Origin: Cryptosporangium aurantiacum
GTDB lineage: Bacteria; Actinomycetota; Actinomycetes; Mycobacteriales; Cryptosporangiaceae
Assembly: GCF_900143005.1 (NCBI RefSeq)
Contig: NZ_FRCS01000031.1
Coordinates: 1-56,080 of the forward strand
DNA length: 56,080 nt
Direction of reading: 5' to 3'
Positions within the stretch are counted from its first letter, which is position 1. Each line of letters begins with the position of its first letter. Below, piece after piece: positions 9,494 to 18,175 of this stretch. Both the position numbers and the translations under genes were made by a program. The notes beneath the pieces are model-generated. The model was not told the DNA's origin. It ran no database searches and was given only the letters and a program-made list of their open reading frames with translations.

Positions 9494-10522
9494 GTGACGC
9501 TTTGGCACATTCGTACCGTTGTTGATGACGAGCCGGGCCGGCTGGCCGCGCTCGCCGGGAGCCTGGCCGACCTGTCGGTCAACATCCTGTCGGTGCAGGT
9601 CCACCCCGTCGTGGCCGGCGCGGTCGACGACTTTGTGGCCGACGCTCCGCCGGAACTGACCGAGGAGGACCTGGCAGCGGCGGTCGCGGCCGGGGGCGGA
9701 CGCCGCGCGACGGTCCGTCCCGCCGACGTCCACGGCCTGGCCGATCCGCCGACCAGGGCGCTGCAGCTCGCCGCCCGGCTGGTGCGGGACCCGGAGAGCC
9801 TTCCGCTGGCCCTGTCCGACCTGCTCGACGGCAGCGCGGTCTCATGGTCGCCGGCGGGGGTGCCGGTAGCCGAGGACGGCTTCTGCTTGCGTGATCCGCG
9901 CGGCGGGCACCTGCGCGTGGCCCGGATGGACGCCCGGCTGACGCCGTCGGAGGCCGCTCGGGCCCGCGCGCTGGCCGACCTGGCGACGCTGCTCGCTGCC
10001 TCCGGGGAAGACGTCGTCACCTGGCGCCGGGCCGGGGTCGGCGACCTGGACGCGATCGCCGACATGCACACGCGCTGCTCGGACGAGACGCGCTTCCGCC
10101 GGTACCACTCCGGGGTTTCGCGCCTGACCGCGCGGCAGCTCGCGCGCCTGGTGAACCCGCGGCTGGGCGTCGCGCTGGTCGGTGAGGCGCCGGACGGCCG
10201 GATCGTCGCGCTCGGGAACCTGATGTGGTGCGGTTCGGACGATACGACGCCGGCCGAGCTGGGCCTGCTGGTGGAGGACGCCTGGCAGTCCCGGGGGCTC
10301 GGCACCGCGGTGACCCGGCGGCTGCTCGCCGCGGCGCTGGATGCCGAGTGCGATCAGGTGCACGCGTTGGTTCGGCCCGACAACGTGCCGATGCTGCGGC
10401 TGCTGGCCGGTCTGGGCCTGCCGACCCACCGTCGCTACGAGGACCGAACCCTCACCGTCACCGTGGACCTCAGTGGGCGGCCCGCTGAGAGCGACGCTGC
10501 CGGCCGTCTCGGTCGGTTGTGA
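9494..10522 (+). CDS. ACT-domain GNAT acetyltransferase
   Basis: A 342-residue fusion of an amino-acid-binding ACT domain (residues 1-75, opening 'LWHIRTVVDDEPGRLAALAG') with a GNAT acetyltransferase domain (about 175-325). The GNAT acetyl-CoA loop is 'EDAWQSRGLGTAVTRRLL' and 'DNVPMLRLLAGLGL' is the last motif. Related ACT-GNAT proteins of Micromonospora and Streptomyces are lysine acetyltransferases whose activity responds to amino acids, so this is probably an amino-acid-sensing protein acetyltransferase. The GTG start has a good AGGGGGA four bases upstream. The end of the gene is the left arm of a long inverted repeat that leads into serS. Confidence 0.92.
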   Translation: MTLWHIRTVVDDEPGRLAALAGSLADLSVNILSVQVHPVVAGAVDDFVADAPPELTEEDLAAAVAAGGGRRATVRPADVHGLADPPTRALQLAARLVRDPESLPLALSDLLDGSAVSWSPAGVPVAEDGFCLRDPRGGHLRVARMDARLTPSEAARARALADLATLLAASGEDVVTWRRAGVGDLDAIADMHTRCSDETRFRRYHSGVSRLTARQLARLVNPRLGVALVGEAPDGRIVALGNLMWCGSDDTTPAELGLLVEDAWQSRGLGTAVTRRLLAAALDAECDQVHALVRPDNVPMLRLLAGLGLPTHRRYEDRTLTVTVDLSGRPAESDAAGRLGRL

Positions 10523-10580
10523 CCACAGAACGGTCACGGCCCTCCCTGCGACGGAGCGGCAGCGCCGCTCTCAGCGGGCT
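10480..10580. repeat. Long interrupted inverted repeat spanning the ACT-GNAT stop
   Basis: The 23 bases at 10480-10502 pair with 10557-10579 with one mismatch, enclosing about 54 bases. Inside the loop a short GTGACC/GGTCAC stem forms around the stop codon. The left arm is coding. It may act as a terminator or a transcript-processing structure between the acetyltransferase and serS; no T-run follows. Confidence 0.6.
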
Positions 10581-10594
10581 CCATGAATCGAACC

Positions 10595-10615
10595 TCGGCG
10601 GCTGCAGGCCGCCGA
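10595..10615 (+). promoter_or_regulatory. Short hairpin in the serS leader
   Basis: TCGGCGGC and GCCGCCGA form an 8-bp stem with a five-base loop, 43 bases before the serS start and just after the long inverted repeat. It could be part of a leader structure. There are no T-box hallmarks that I can recognise. Confidence 0.35.
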
Positions 10616-10658
10616 TTATCGTGAAGAGCGGGAGCGCGGTCGCTTGTAGGCTGGGGCG

Positions 10659-11915
10659 GTGATCGATCTTCGCTTGCTCAGGGACAATCCGGACCTCGTA
10701 CGCGCCAGCCAGCGGGCTCGCGGAGAGTCCGAGTCCCTGGTGGACGAGCTGCTCGCAGCCGACGAGAAGCGCCGGGCCGCGGTGGCCAAGGCCGACTCGC
10801 TGCGCGGCGAGCAGAAGGCGGTCTCGAACAAGGTCAAGGCGGCATCGAAGGACGAGCGTCCGGCGCTGGTCGCCGCCGCTCGCGAGCTCGCGGCGACGGT
10901 CAAGGCCGCGGAGTCGGAGCAGGGTGAAGCCGACGCGGCGCTCCGTGAGGCCCACCTCGCGGTGCCGAACATCGTCGAGGACGGCGTGCCGGTCGGCGGC
11001 GAGGACGACTACGTCGTACTGCGCGAGGTCGGAACGATCCCCGGCCTGGAGAACCCGCTCGACCACCTCGCGATCGGCGAGAAGCTCGGCGCCATCGACA
11101 TGGAGCGGGGCAGCAAGGTCGGCGGCTCGCGGTTCTTCTTCCTCACCGGCGTCGGCGCGCTGCTCGAGCTCGCGCTGCTCAACATGGCGATCGCCCAGGC
11201 TGTCGAGTACGGCTTCACGCCGATGATCACGCCGACGCTGGTCAAGCCCGAGATCATGGGCGGCACCGGTTTCCTCGGCGCGCACGCCGACGAGATCTAC
11301 CGGCTCGAAGCCGACGACCTCTACCTGGTCGGCACCAGCGAGGTCGCGCTGGCCGGCTATCACGCCGACGAGATCATCGACCTCTCGAACGGCCCTAAGC
11401 GCTACGCCGGCTGGTCGACCTGCTATCGGCGCGAGGCGGGCTCGTACGGGAAGGACACTCGCGGGATCATCCGTGTCCACCAGTTCGACAAGGTGGAGAT
11501 GTTCTCCTACACCACGCTGGAGGCGTCGCAGGAGGAGCACCAGCGCCTGCTCGCGTGGGAGGAGGAGATGTTGGCCAAGGTCGAGATCCCCTATCGCGTG
11601 ATCGACGTCGCCGCCGGTGACCTGGGCTCGTCGGCAGCTCGCAAGTTCGACTGCGAGGCCTGGCTGCCGAGCCAGAGCCGGTACCTCGAGCTCACGTCGA
11701 CGTCGAACTGCACCGACTTCCAGGCCCGCCGGCTCAACATCCGGCACCGCGGCCCGAGCGGGAAGCCGGAGCCGGTCGCGACGCTCAACGGCACGCTGGC
11801 GACCACCCGCTGGATCGTCGCGATCCTGGAGAACCACCAGCAGCCGGACGGTTCGGTGAAGGTTCCGGAGGCGCTTCGGCCGTTCTTGGGTGGCCGGGAC
11901 GTGCTCGCTCCGTGA
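10659..11915 (+). CDS. serS: Seryl-tRNA synthetase
   Basis: A 418-residue class II aminoacyl-tRNA synthetase that charges tRNA-Ser (and tRNA-Sec where present). The N-terminal coiled-coil arm (residues 30-105, '[17 protein letters not shown]') grips the long variable arm of tRNA-Ser. Motif 2 includes '[22 protein letters not shown]' and motif 3 has '[15 protein letters not shown]'. The GTG at 10659 has GGGGCGG upstream. A class II tRNA-Ser(UGA), one of its substrates, lies at 44.4 kb in this window. The stop overlaps the GTG of the following HAD gene by four bases (GTGA), suggesting coupled translation. Confidence 0.97.
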   Translation: MIDLRLLRDNPDLVRASQRARGESESLVDELLAADEKRRAAVAKADSLRGEQKAVSNKVKAASKDERPALVAAARELAATVKAAESEQGEADAALREAHLAVPNIVEDGVPVGGEDDYVVLREVGTIPGLENPLDHLAIGEKLGAIDMERGSKVGGSRFFFLTGVGALLELALLNMAIAQAVEYGFTPMITPTLVKPEIMGGTGFLGAHADEIYRLEADDLYLVGTSEVALAGYHADEIIDLSNGPKRYAGWSTCYRREAGSYGKDTRGIIRVHQFDKVEMFSYTTLEASQEEHQRLLAWEEEMLAKVEIPYRVIDVAAGDLGSSAARKFDCEAWLPSQSRYLELTSTSNCTDFQARRLNIRHRGPSGKPEPVATLNGTLATTRWIVAILENHQQPDGSVKVPEALRPFLGGRDVLAP

Positions 11916-12727
11916 GGCGACGTCTCGACCCCGGCTGGCGTCCCAAGCTCGTCGCTCTCGACCTGGACGGAACGGTCGTGCCCTACGGGCCGGCAGGCAC
12001 GCGGCCCAGCCTGGCGGTCGCGGCCGCGGTCGGCCGGGTGATCGACGCCGGTGTGCCGGTCGTCGTCGCGACCGGCCGTGCGGTGCCGGACGCCGTTGAT
12101 ACCGCTGTTGCGCTCGGCATCCGCGGTGTCGAGCTGGTGTGCACGAACGGCGCGGTGGTGTATGACGCCACGGAAGCTCGGATCACGCATCGAGTGACGG
12201 TGGACATCGCGCCGGCCGCCGCGGCGCTCGCTGCGCGCATCCCGGAGGCGGTGTTCGCCGCCGAGCGTGATCCGCACGGGTTCGTGACGACCGACGGCTT
12301 CCACCGCGAGTTCACGGTCGGCCGCGAGGAGGTCGTCGACCTCGCGACGCTGGTCTCCGAACCGGTCGTCCGGCTGGTGTGCGTGGCGCCCGGCTGGGAC
12401 GCCGTCGCGATGGGCGCGGTCGCCGCCGAGGTGCTCGACCCCGCGCAGTACAGCTGGGACCTCGGTTACAGCGCCTGGCTCGACGTCCAGGCGCCGGGCG
12501 TCTCGAAGGCCACCGGCACCGCGATGGTCTGCGAGGACCTCGGCGTCGACCCGGCCGACGTGCTCGCGATCGGTGACGGCACGAACGACATCGAGCTGTT
12601 CAAGTGGGCCGGTTGGGCGGTGGCGATGGGGCAGGCGCTGGAGGTCGTCCAGGACGCCGCCGACGAGGTCACCGACCCGGTCGAGCTGGACGGCTGCGCG
12701 ACGGCGCTCGGCCGGTGGTTTCCCTAA
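11912..12727 (+). CDS. Cof-type HAD-IIB phosphatase (1)
   Basis: A 271-residue haloacid-dehalogenase hydrolase of the Cof/IIB type. Motif I is 'VALDLDGTV' (nucleophile Asp), motif II is in 'VVVATGRAV', motif III is the lysine in '[10 protein letters not shown]', and motif IV is '[11 protein letters not shown]'. The C2B cap lies between motifs II and III. It overlaps serS by four bases and is followed 32 bases later by a second HAD of the same class. HAD-IIB enzymes dephosphorylate sugar phosphates or flavin/nucleotide precursors; the substrate here is unknown. Confidence 0.92.
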   Translation: MRRRLDPGWRPKLVALDLDGTVVPYGPAGTRPSLAVAAAVGRVIDAGVPVVVATGRAVPDAVDTAVALGIRGVELVCTNGAVVYDATEARITHRVTVDIAPAAAALAARIPEAVFAAERDPHGFVTTDGFHREFTVGREEVVDLATLVSEPVVRLVCVAPGWDAVAMGAVAAEVLDPAQYSWDLGYSAWLDVQAPGVSKATGTAMVCEDLGVDPADVLAIGDGTNDIELFKWAGWAVAMGQALEVVQDAADEVTDPVELDGCATALGRWFP

Positions 12728-12759
12728 GTGCTGGCGGCCGCTCGGTCGATGGGAGCAAG

Positions 12760-13560
12760 GTGCCCGTTTTGCCCGCGCTGGTGGCCACTGATCTGGACGG
12801 CACACTGATCCGTTCCGATGGAACCGTGTCGGCCTACACCCACGACGTGTTGCGCCGGGTGCGGGACGCCGGTGTCGAGGTCGTCGGCGTGACCGGACGC
12901 GGCCCCAGGCTCCGCACGCTCTCCGCGGCGGCCGTCGACGTCTCGCGGTACCTGGTGTGCGCGCAGGGCGGGTTCGTGCTCGACCTGGAGACCGGCGGTG
13001 TGCTGAAGGCGACGAAGATCGCCGGCGCGGTCGCCGCCCAGGCCGTGCAGATGATCGAGGAACGGGTCGGGCCGGTGCTGGTCACGGTGGAAGCCGGCGA
13101 AGTCGACCACGCCCCGCTGCACGGCGACCCGTCGTTCGAATGGCCGTTCCCCGACCCCTGGGAGCCCGCGGACCGGGAGACGATGTTCTCCGGCGAGCTG
13201 CTGAAGCTGTTCGTCGCCAAGCCCGGCTTGGACGTCGAGGAGTTCTTCGCGGTGGCCAGGACAGCGGTGCCGGACGTGATCGGTGAGGTCACGTACGCCG
13301 GGCTGGGGTTCCTGGAGATCTGTCCGACCGGTGTCACGAAGGCGGCCGGGCTCGCGGTCGTGTGCGACCGGGTCGGGGTGGCCGCGGCGGACGTGCTGGC
13401 GTTCGGCGACATGCCCAACGACGTCCCGATGCTGGCCTGGGCCGGGCGGGGCGTCGCGGTGGCGAACGCGCATCCGGAGCTGAAAGCGGTCGCGGACGAG
13501 GTCACCCGCTCCAACGACGAGGACGGCGTCGCCCGCTACCTCGAAGCGCTCCTCGCCTAG
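12760..13560 (+). CDS. Cof-type HAD-IIB phosphatase (2)
   Basis: A 266-residue paralogue of its neighbour. It has 'VATDLDGTLIRSDG' (motif I), 'GVTGRGPR' (motif II), 'GVTKAAGLAVV' (motif III lysine) and 'AFGDMPNDVPML' (motif IV). The GTG at 12760 follows GGGAG by four bases and starts just before motif I; an upstream in-frame start would overlap the preceding HAD gene. It resembles the third HAD at 17.4 kb more than the adjacent one (shared 'AFGDMPND' and 'SDxTVS' segments). Its stop overlaps the stop of the convergent kinase gene by four bases. Confidence 0.9.
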   Translation: MPVLPALVATDLDGTLIRSDGTVSAYTHDVLRRVRDAGVEVVGVTGRGPRLRTLSAAAVDVSRYLVCAQGGFVLDLETGGVLKATKIAGAVAAQAVQMIEERVGPVLVTVEAGEVDHAPLHGDPSFEWPFPDPWEPADRETMFSGELLKLFVAKPGLDVEEFFAVARTAVPDVIGEVTYAGLGFLEICPTGVTKAAGLAVVCDRVGVAAADVLAFGDMPNDVPMLAWAGRGVAVANAHPELKAVADEVTRSNDEDGVARYLEALLA

Positions 13561-16500
13561 AAGTTCGACATCACGTCGCCGAGGACGGACTCGATGTTGC
13601 GGGGGTCGTTGGACTGGTAATAGCGGCCGCCGGTCGCCATCGCCATCTGGTTCAGCACGTTCTTTCCCGTCGCGCTCAGGTCGTTGCCGAACGCGATCGG
13701 GTACACCCGCACGGCCGGCTGCCCGGACTTCGGACGCAGCTCGGCCAGCAGCGTTGCCGGGCTGATGCTGCCGGGGTCCTGGTTGTCGCCGTCGGTGAGC
13801 AGGACGACCGCGTTGATGCCGTCGGCGTCGGACTGCGACCGCACGGCGTCGACGGCCGCCCGCGCGGTGTCGTACAGGCCGGTGGCGTTCGCCGGTCGCA
13901 GGCTCTTCAGCGCACGGGTCAGCGCTTCCTCGTCCTTCATGCTGAGCGGGACGAGCTGGCGATGGTCGACCGTTCCGGCCAGATGGGTGGAGAACTCCCA
14001 GAGCCCGACCGCGTCGTTGGACCCGAAGTACGAGAGCGACGCCGCGGCGGCCTGCGTGGCCAGCTGTAATCGGGTGGAGTTCGTGCCGGCGACCTTCTCC
14101 TTCATCGAACCCGACGTGTCCAGGACGACCAGCACGTTCGCCTGCCGGTTCAGGTCGCGCCAGGCGGTGAGCAGCGCTGCCACCGCGGCGGGCTGCGGTG
14201 ACGCGAACGTCGTCGCGGACTTCTCGCTGAGCAACCCACGCGATTTCGCGACCACGTCGGGGTCGAGCTGGTCGTCGCTGTCCCGGAAACCCGCCGCGCG
14301 GAACGTGGCCTGCTGGTCGTCGTCGAGCAGGAAGTCGAGGAAACGATCGGCCGCCGTGCGCTTCGCGGTGGTCACCCAGGGCGCGTCGATCACGCTGTCG
14401 ACGGTGACGTACGGGTGGTCGGAGACCAGCGTCCCGTCGCGGGGGTGCATCGCGACCAGTTTCTGCTTCGGTGCGGGCAGGTGGCTGCTGCCCGCGCTCA
14501 TCGGTTCGCCCTGGTTGTAGGCCCAGACGGTCTGCTCCTCGACGGCGAGCGCGGAGACCGACGACGGCTCGGACTGTTCCTCCTGCTGGCGCAGGGTGTC
14601 CAGGAACGTCAGCGTGGTGTCGCCGTAGCGGTCGGTCGACCGTTCCAGCGTCCGGAGGAACAGGCGCACGCTGGTGCGCTTCAAGTCGGATTCGACGTCC
14701 CCGGTGCGGCCGGGTGCGGCGAGGTAGGCGGCGAGCGTCGCGTGCAGTCCGGACGTGGAGACCAGCGGATTGGTGCGGGCGAACAGGAACGGAGTCGACG
14801 AGCCGCTGGCCGCTTTCCACGCGGCGTCGTTGCCGGCGTAGCGGGCGATGTCCTGCCAGCTGGGAGACTTGGTGGGCCAGCCGAGGGTCTTCGCGGTGGC
14901 CTCCGGGGCGGCGATCACCAGCGGTGAACGGGCCAGGCTCGGGGCCTTGGGCGGCGCACCGATCGCACCGACGTGTTGCCCGACCAGCCCCACCCAGACG
15001 CTGGACGCCGGGGACCAGACGTCCGGGCGGACGCCGTAGTCCGCGCTGGGCCAGCCCTTGGCCAGCGCCTCGACCGCCTCTCCGGACTTGACCGTGACGA
15101 TCTGCACGTGGACGCACTTGCCATCGACCTCGGCCGGATCGGCGTTGTACCGGTCGGCGAGCGCACCGACGACACCGGCCTTCTCGGGCGACGCGGCGAC
15201 GACGAGCGGCAGCTCGCCGCTGCAGCCGACGACCGAGTCGAGCAGGCTGCGGCCGGCGACGACGGTTCCGACCATGAGCACGAAGACGACGCCCGCGGCG
15301 ACCGGGACGACCCAGCGGCGACGCTTGCGAGGCGCGTCCGGGGGCGGCACCGGAACGGGCGGTCCGGTCGGGGGTGGCGGTCCGCTCCGGGAGGTGGCGC
15401 CGGGGCGGGACCCGGAGGCGTACACGCTGGGGATCGGCACCGGGCTGCCCGGCGCGGACGGAACCCGCCCGGGTGTGGGCGGCGCCGGCGGCCGCCCCCC
15501 GGTCCGAGCCCCGGAAATCGGCGGCCCCGACACGGGCGGCCCGGAGATCGGTGGCCCGGAAATCGGCGGCCCCGACACGGGCGGCCCGGAGATCGGTGGC
15601 CCGGAAATCGGCGGCCCCGACACGGGCGGCCCGGAAATCGGCGGCCCGGAGATCGGCGGCCCGGAGATCGGCGGCCCGGAGATCGGCGGCCCGGAGATCG
15701 GCGGCCCGGAGATCGGCGGCCCGGAGATCGGCGGGCCTGAGACCGGGCGGCTCAGCTGGGACGGGATGAACAGCGGAGATCCGGACGTCGGCGTCACGGT
15801 CGTCGGCGGCGCCGACAGCGCCGCGGTGTCGCTGAGCACCCGCGCCAACTCGGCCGCGGACGGCCGGTGCGGCGGGTCCGGGTCGAGGCAGCGATCGACG
15901 GTCGCGGACAGGCTGTGCGGAAGCCCCGGTAAGTCGTACGCGAGCGACCGGTACCGCCCCGACTGGATCGCGGTGATCAGCGCTCCGAGCGTCTCCTGCT
16001 CGAACGGACGCCGTCCGGACAGGCTCTCGTAGAGCATGACGCCGAACGACCAGACGTCCGCAGGCGGCTCGGCCGCGTGCCCCTCCAGGCACTCGGGCGC
16101 GGTGTAGGCGAGCGTGCCGACGATGTCACCGGGCCGGGTCAGGCCGGTCGCCTCGGTCGACTTCGCGATGCCGAAGTCGGCCAGCTTCGCATCGCCGTCG
16201 CCGGTGAGCAGGACGTTCGCCGGTTTGATGTCGCGGTGGGTGACGCCGACCGAGTGCGCGGCCGCCAGCGCCCTGGCGACCCCGACCAGCGCGCCCGCCA
16301 CCCGCTCCGGCGAGGGCCGCACACGGCTCATCTCGTCTTTCCAGCTGCCGCCGGTGAGGAGCTCCATCACCAGGAACGGCGTCCCGACCGCGACGTCGAC
16401 GGTGTCGCGCTCGTTGATCCGCCCGACGTCGTGGACCGCGACGATGTTCGCGTGGTTCAGGCGGGCGGTGATGCGGGCCTCACGCTGGAAGCGTTCCGGC

Positions 16501-16661
16501 GTGGTGAGCGTGTCACCGGCCTCGACCAGAATCTTGATCGCGACCGGGCGGTCGAGGTGAACGTCGTGAGCGGCGTACACGGCACCGGTCGCCCCGCGAC
16601 CTAGTACCCCACCGAGGACATAACGGTCTCCGAGGCGAGGTCCGGCGTCCTCTGATGTCAC
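13557..16661 (-). CDS. Transmembrane Ser/Thr kinase fused to solute-binding and VWA ectodomains
   Basis: A 1034-residue receptor-like kinase. The Hanks-type kinase domain (1-285) is intact: G-loop 'GRGATGAV', Lys43, 'THRDIKPANVLL' with catalytic Asp144, and 'ADFGIAK'. A cytoplasmic linker at 305-384 is 16 tandem pentapeptides (PPISG/PPVSG), then a Pro-rich stretch, 'RKRRR' and one membrane helix (about 450-470). The ectodomain starts with a bacterial solute-binding-like region ('ELPLVVAASPEKAGVVGAL') and ends with a von Willebrand A domain whose MIDAS motif 'DTSGS' is intact, with 'LLTDGDNQDPG' further on. It would couple ligand or metal-dependent adhesion outside to phosphorylation inside. 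Substrates are unknown. Confidence 0.92.
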   Translation of the reverse strand: MTSEDAGPRLGDRYVLGGVLGRGATGAVYAAHDVHLDRPVAIKILVEAGDTLTTPERFQREARITARLNHANIVAVHDVGRINERDTVDVAVGTPFLVMELLTGGSWKDEMSRVRPSPERVAGALVGVARALAAAHSVGVTHRDIKPANVLLTGDGDAKLADFGIAKSTEATGLTRPGDIVGTLAYTAPECLEGHAAEPPADVWSFGVMLYESLSGRRPFEQETLGALITAIQSGRYRSLAYDLPGLPHSLSATVDRCLDPDPPHRPSAAELARVLSDTAALSAPPTTVTPTSGSPLFIPSQLSRPVSGPPISGPPISGPPISGPPISGPPISGPPISGPPISGPPVSGPPISGPPISGPPVSGPPISGPPISGPPVSGPPISGARTGGRPPAPPTPGRVPSAPGSPVPIPSVYASGSRPGATSRSGPPPPTGPPVPVPPPDAPRKRRRWVVPVAAGVVFVLMVGTVVAGRSLLDSVVGCSGELPLVVAASPEKAGVVGALADRYNADPAEVDGKCVHVQIVTVKSGEAVEALAKGWPSADYGVRPDVWSPASSVWVGLVGQHVGAIGAPPKAPSLARSPLVIAAPEATAKTLGWPTKSPSWQDIARYAGNDAAWKAASGSSTPFLFARTNPLVSTSGLHATLAAYLAAPGRTGDVESDLKRTSVRLFLRTLERSTDRYGDTTLTFLDTLRQQEEQSEPSSVSALAVEEQTVWAYNQGEPMSAGSSHLPAPKQKLVAMHPRDGTLVSDHPYVTVDSVIDAPWVTTAKRTAADRFLDFLLDDDQQATFRAAGFRDSDDQLDPDVVAKSRGLLSEKSATTFASPQPAAVAALLTAWRDLNRQANVLVVLDTSGSMKEKVAGTNSTRLQLATQAAAASLSYFGSNDAVGLWEFSTHLAGTVDHRQLVPLSMKDEEALTRALKSLRPANATGLYDTARAAVDAVRSQSDADGINAVVLLTDGDNQDPGSISPATLLAELRPKSGQPAVRVYPIAFGNDLSATGKNVLNQMAMATGGRYYQSNDPRNIESVLGDVMSNF
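15510..15749 (-). repeat. 15-bp tandem repeat encoding PPISG/PPVSG pentapeptides
   Basis: Sixteen in-frame copies of a 15-bp unit (GGAGATCGGCGGCCC and close variants) encode the kinase juxtamembrane linker. The part at about 15520-15640 has a higher-order 45-bp period (one PPVSG per two PPISG). The part nearer the kinase domain is almost perfectly uniform, a sign of recent expansion or slippage. Confidence 0.95.
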
Positions 16662-16764
16662 CCGACCCTCCCTCCACCGCTTGGCGACAGGATAGGCGGC
16701 AAGGGGGAGTGCACCGGCGCCGCGTCAGGCACCGTTCTGTCGGACTTCGGTCACACGTCCCGGT

Positions 16765-17244
16765 CTAGCTCGACCCACCGAACTGGTCGGCGAGACGTGG
16801 CGGGAAACCACCGGTGGAAATCGGGCTCCACCGCTCGATCGTGATCCGGATGAGGCATTTGCCCTGCCGCTCCATCGCGGTCCGGTAGCCGTCCCAGTCC
16901 GGGTGTTCACCGGAGATGACCCGGTAGTACTCGACCAGCGGTTCCAGGGCCTCGGGCAGGTCGAGCACCTCGGCGACGCCGTCCACCTGGACGTACGGCC
17001 CGTTCCAGTCGGACGAGAGCACGCAGATGCTCGCCCTGGCGTCACGGCGGGCGTTGAGCGACTTCGCGCGGTCGGGATAGGTCGACACCACGATGCGGCC
17101 GTCGACGTCCACCCCGCAGGTGACCGGCGACAGTTGCGGCCGACCGTCTTTCCGCGTGGTCGCGAGCAGGCCGTGGTGGCGGTGTCGCAGAAACGTCAGC
17201 AACGTGTCCCGGTCCACCACGTCGGCGGTCGCGTAGTTCGGCAC
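16765..17244 (-). CDS. PPOX-class (F420- or FMN-dependent) oxidoreductase-like protein
   Basis: A 159-residue split-barrel protein of the pyridoxamine-phosphate-oxidase-like superfamily. 'GLLATTRKDGRPQLSPVTCGVDVDGRIVVST' with a following 'AKSLNARRDARASICV' is the pattern of PPOX-class F420-dependent proteins in actinobacteria, which bind deazaflavin F420 or FMN at the dimer interface. The GTG at 17244 gives the usual length. It is transcribed divergently from the third HAD gene, 111 bases away. Whether F420, FMN or heme is bound cannot be decided from sequence. Confidence 0.87.
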   Translation of the reverse strand: MPNYATADVVDRDTLLTFLRHRHHGLLATTRKDGRPQLSPVTCGVDVDGRIVVSTYPDRAKSLNARRDARASICVLSSDWNGPYVQVDGVAEVLDLPEALEPLVEYYRVISGEHPDWDGYRTAMERQGKCLIRITIERWSPISTGGFPPRLADQFGGSS

Positions 17245-17355
17245 GCGGACAGCCTAACCACCAATTCGTCGCCCAAACCCCCAGCGAACCACGGATCCCG
17301 TCCATGTTCTGACATCGAGGCGGTGGGTTGTGTCCCCGCGTGTAAGGCTTGAGGT

Positions 17356-18174
17356 GTGTTCGTGCCCAAGCTGGTCGCCACCGATCTCGACGGAACGCTG
17401 CTGCGATCGGACCTGACCGTCTCGGACCGGACGCTGGCGACGTTCGAGCGCCTCGAGCAACTCGGTATCACGCTGGTCTTCGTCACCGGCCGCCCGTGGC
17501 GCTGGATGGACCCGGTGCTCGCCCAGACCGGACGCCGTGGCCGCGTCGTCTGCGCCAACGGCGCAGTGGTGCTGGACGGGGCATCCGGCGAGGTGCTGCA
17601 GAACTGGACGATCCCTGCGGAGACGCTCCGCTCGGTCACCGGCGCGGTCCGGGAGGCGATTCCCGGCGCGATCTTCGCGGTCGAGCGCGGGCTGCGGATG
17701 ATGCACGAGCCCGACTATCCGGTCCGGCACGACCTCGGTCGCACCGACGAGGACGAGGTCTCCTACGACGAGCTGGTCAGCGCGCCTGCCGAGAAGTTGC
17801 TCGTCCGCGCCCCCGACGTGGAGGCGGCCGAACTCTGGACGACGTGCGGCGGTCTGTTCGACGGGGCGGTCACGCCGACCCACTCGGGCTTCCGCGGTCT
17901 GATCGAGGTCTCCGCGGCCGGCGTCACGAAGGCCACCGGCCTCGCCTGGGTCGCCACACGCTGCGGCGTCGACCCGGACACCGTGCTCGCGTTCGGCGAC
18001 ATGCCCAACGACATCCCGATGCTCAGCTGGGCCGGGCGCGGCGTCGTCGTCGCCGGTGCCCACCCGGAAGCCGCCGCGGTCGCACACACGGTGACCACCG
18101 GGAACGACGCTGACGGGGTGGCGACCTACCTCGACGCCCTGCTGGACGAGGCAGACGCCGCCACCCCGCGCTGA
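17356..18174 (+). CDS. Cof-type HAD-IIB phosphatase (3)
   Basis: A 272-residue HAD-IIB hydrolase with 'VATDLDGTLLRSD' (motif I), 'VFVTGRPWRWM' (motif II), 'GVTKATGLAWV' (motif III) and 'AFGDMPNDIPML' (motif IV). It closely parallels the HAD at 12760 in motif wording, so the two are probably older duplicates. The GTG at 17356 is used; GTG at 17362 is an alternative. Substrate unknown. It converges with the Bpa gene, with one base between the stops. Confidence 0.92.
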   Translation: MFVPKLVATDLDGTLLRSDLTVSDRTLATFERLEQLGITLVFVTGRPWRWMDPVLAQTGRRGRVVCANGAVVLDGASGEVLQNWTIPAETLRSVTGAVREAIPGAIFAVERGLRMMHEPDYPVRHDLGRTDEDEVSYDELVSAPAEKLLVRAPDVEAAELWTTCGGLFDGAVTPTHSGFRGLIEVSAAGVTKATGLAWVATRCGVDPDTVLAFGDMPNDIPMLSWAGRGVVVAGAHPEAAAVAHTVTTGNDADGVATYLDALLDEADAATPR

Positions 18175-18175
18175 G

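Noticed and set aside
10580-10600. T-arm-like TCGAACC near serS suggesting a minus-strand tRNA
   Set aside because: The flanking bases do not pair as a T stem and no acceptor or anticodon stem can be drawn.
10600-10658. A T-box riboswitch before serS
   Set aside because: No specifier loop, antiterminator bulge or T-box sequence can be recognised in this short leader.
15510-15749. CRISPR-like regular repeats
   Set aside because: The units are 15 bp, contiguous, in frame and lack spacers. They encode a protein linker.
12724-16092. A 1122-codon open frame on the minus strand
   Set aside because: It is an alternative frame of the kinase/VWA gene. Its translation is Arg/Ala-rich without motifs, and it runs into the HAD gene.
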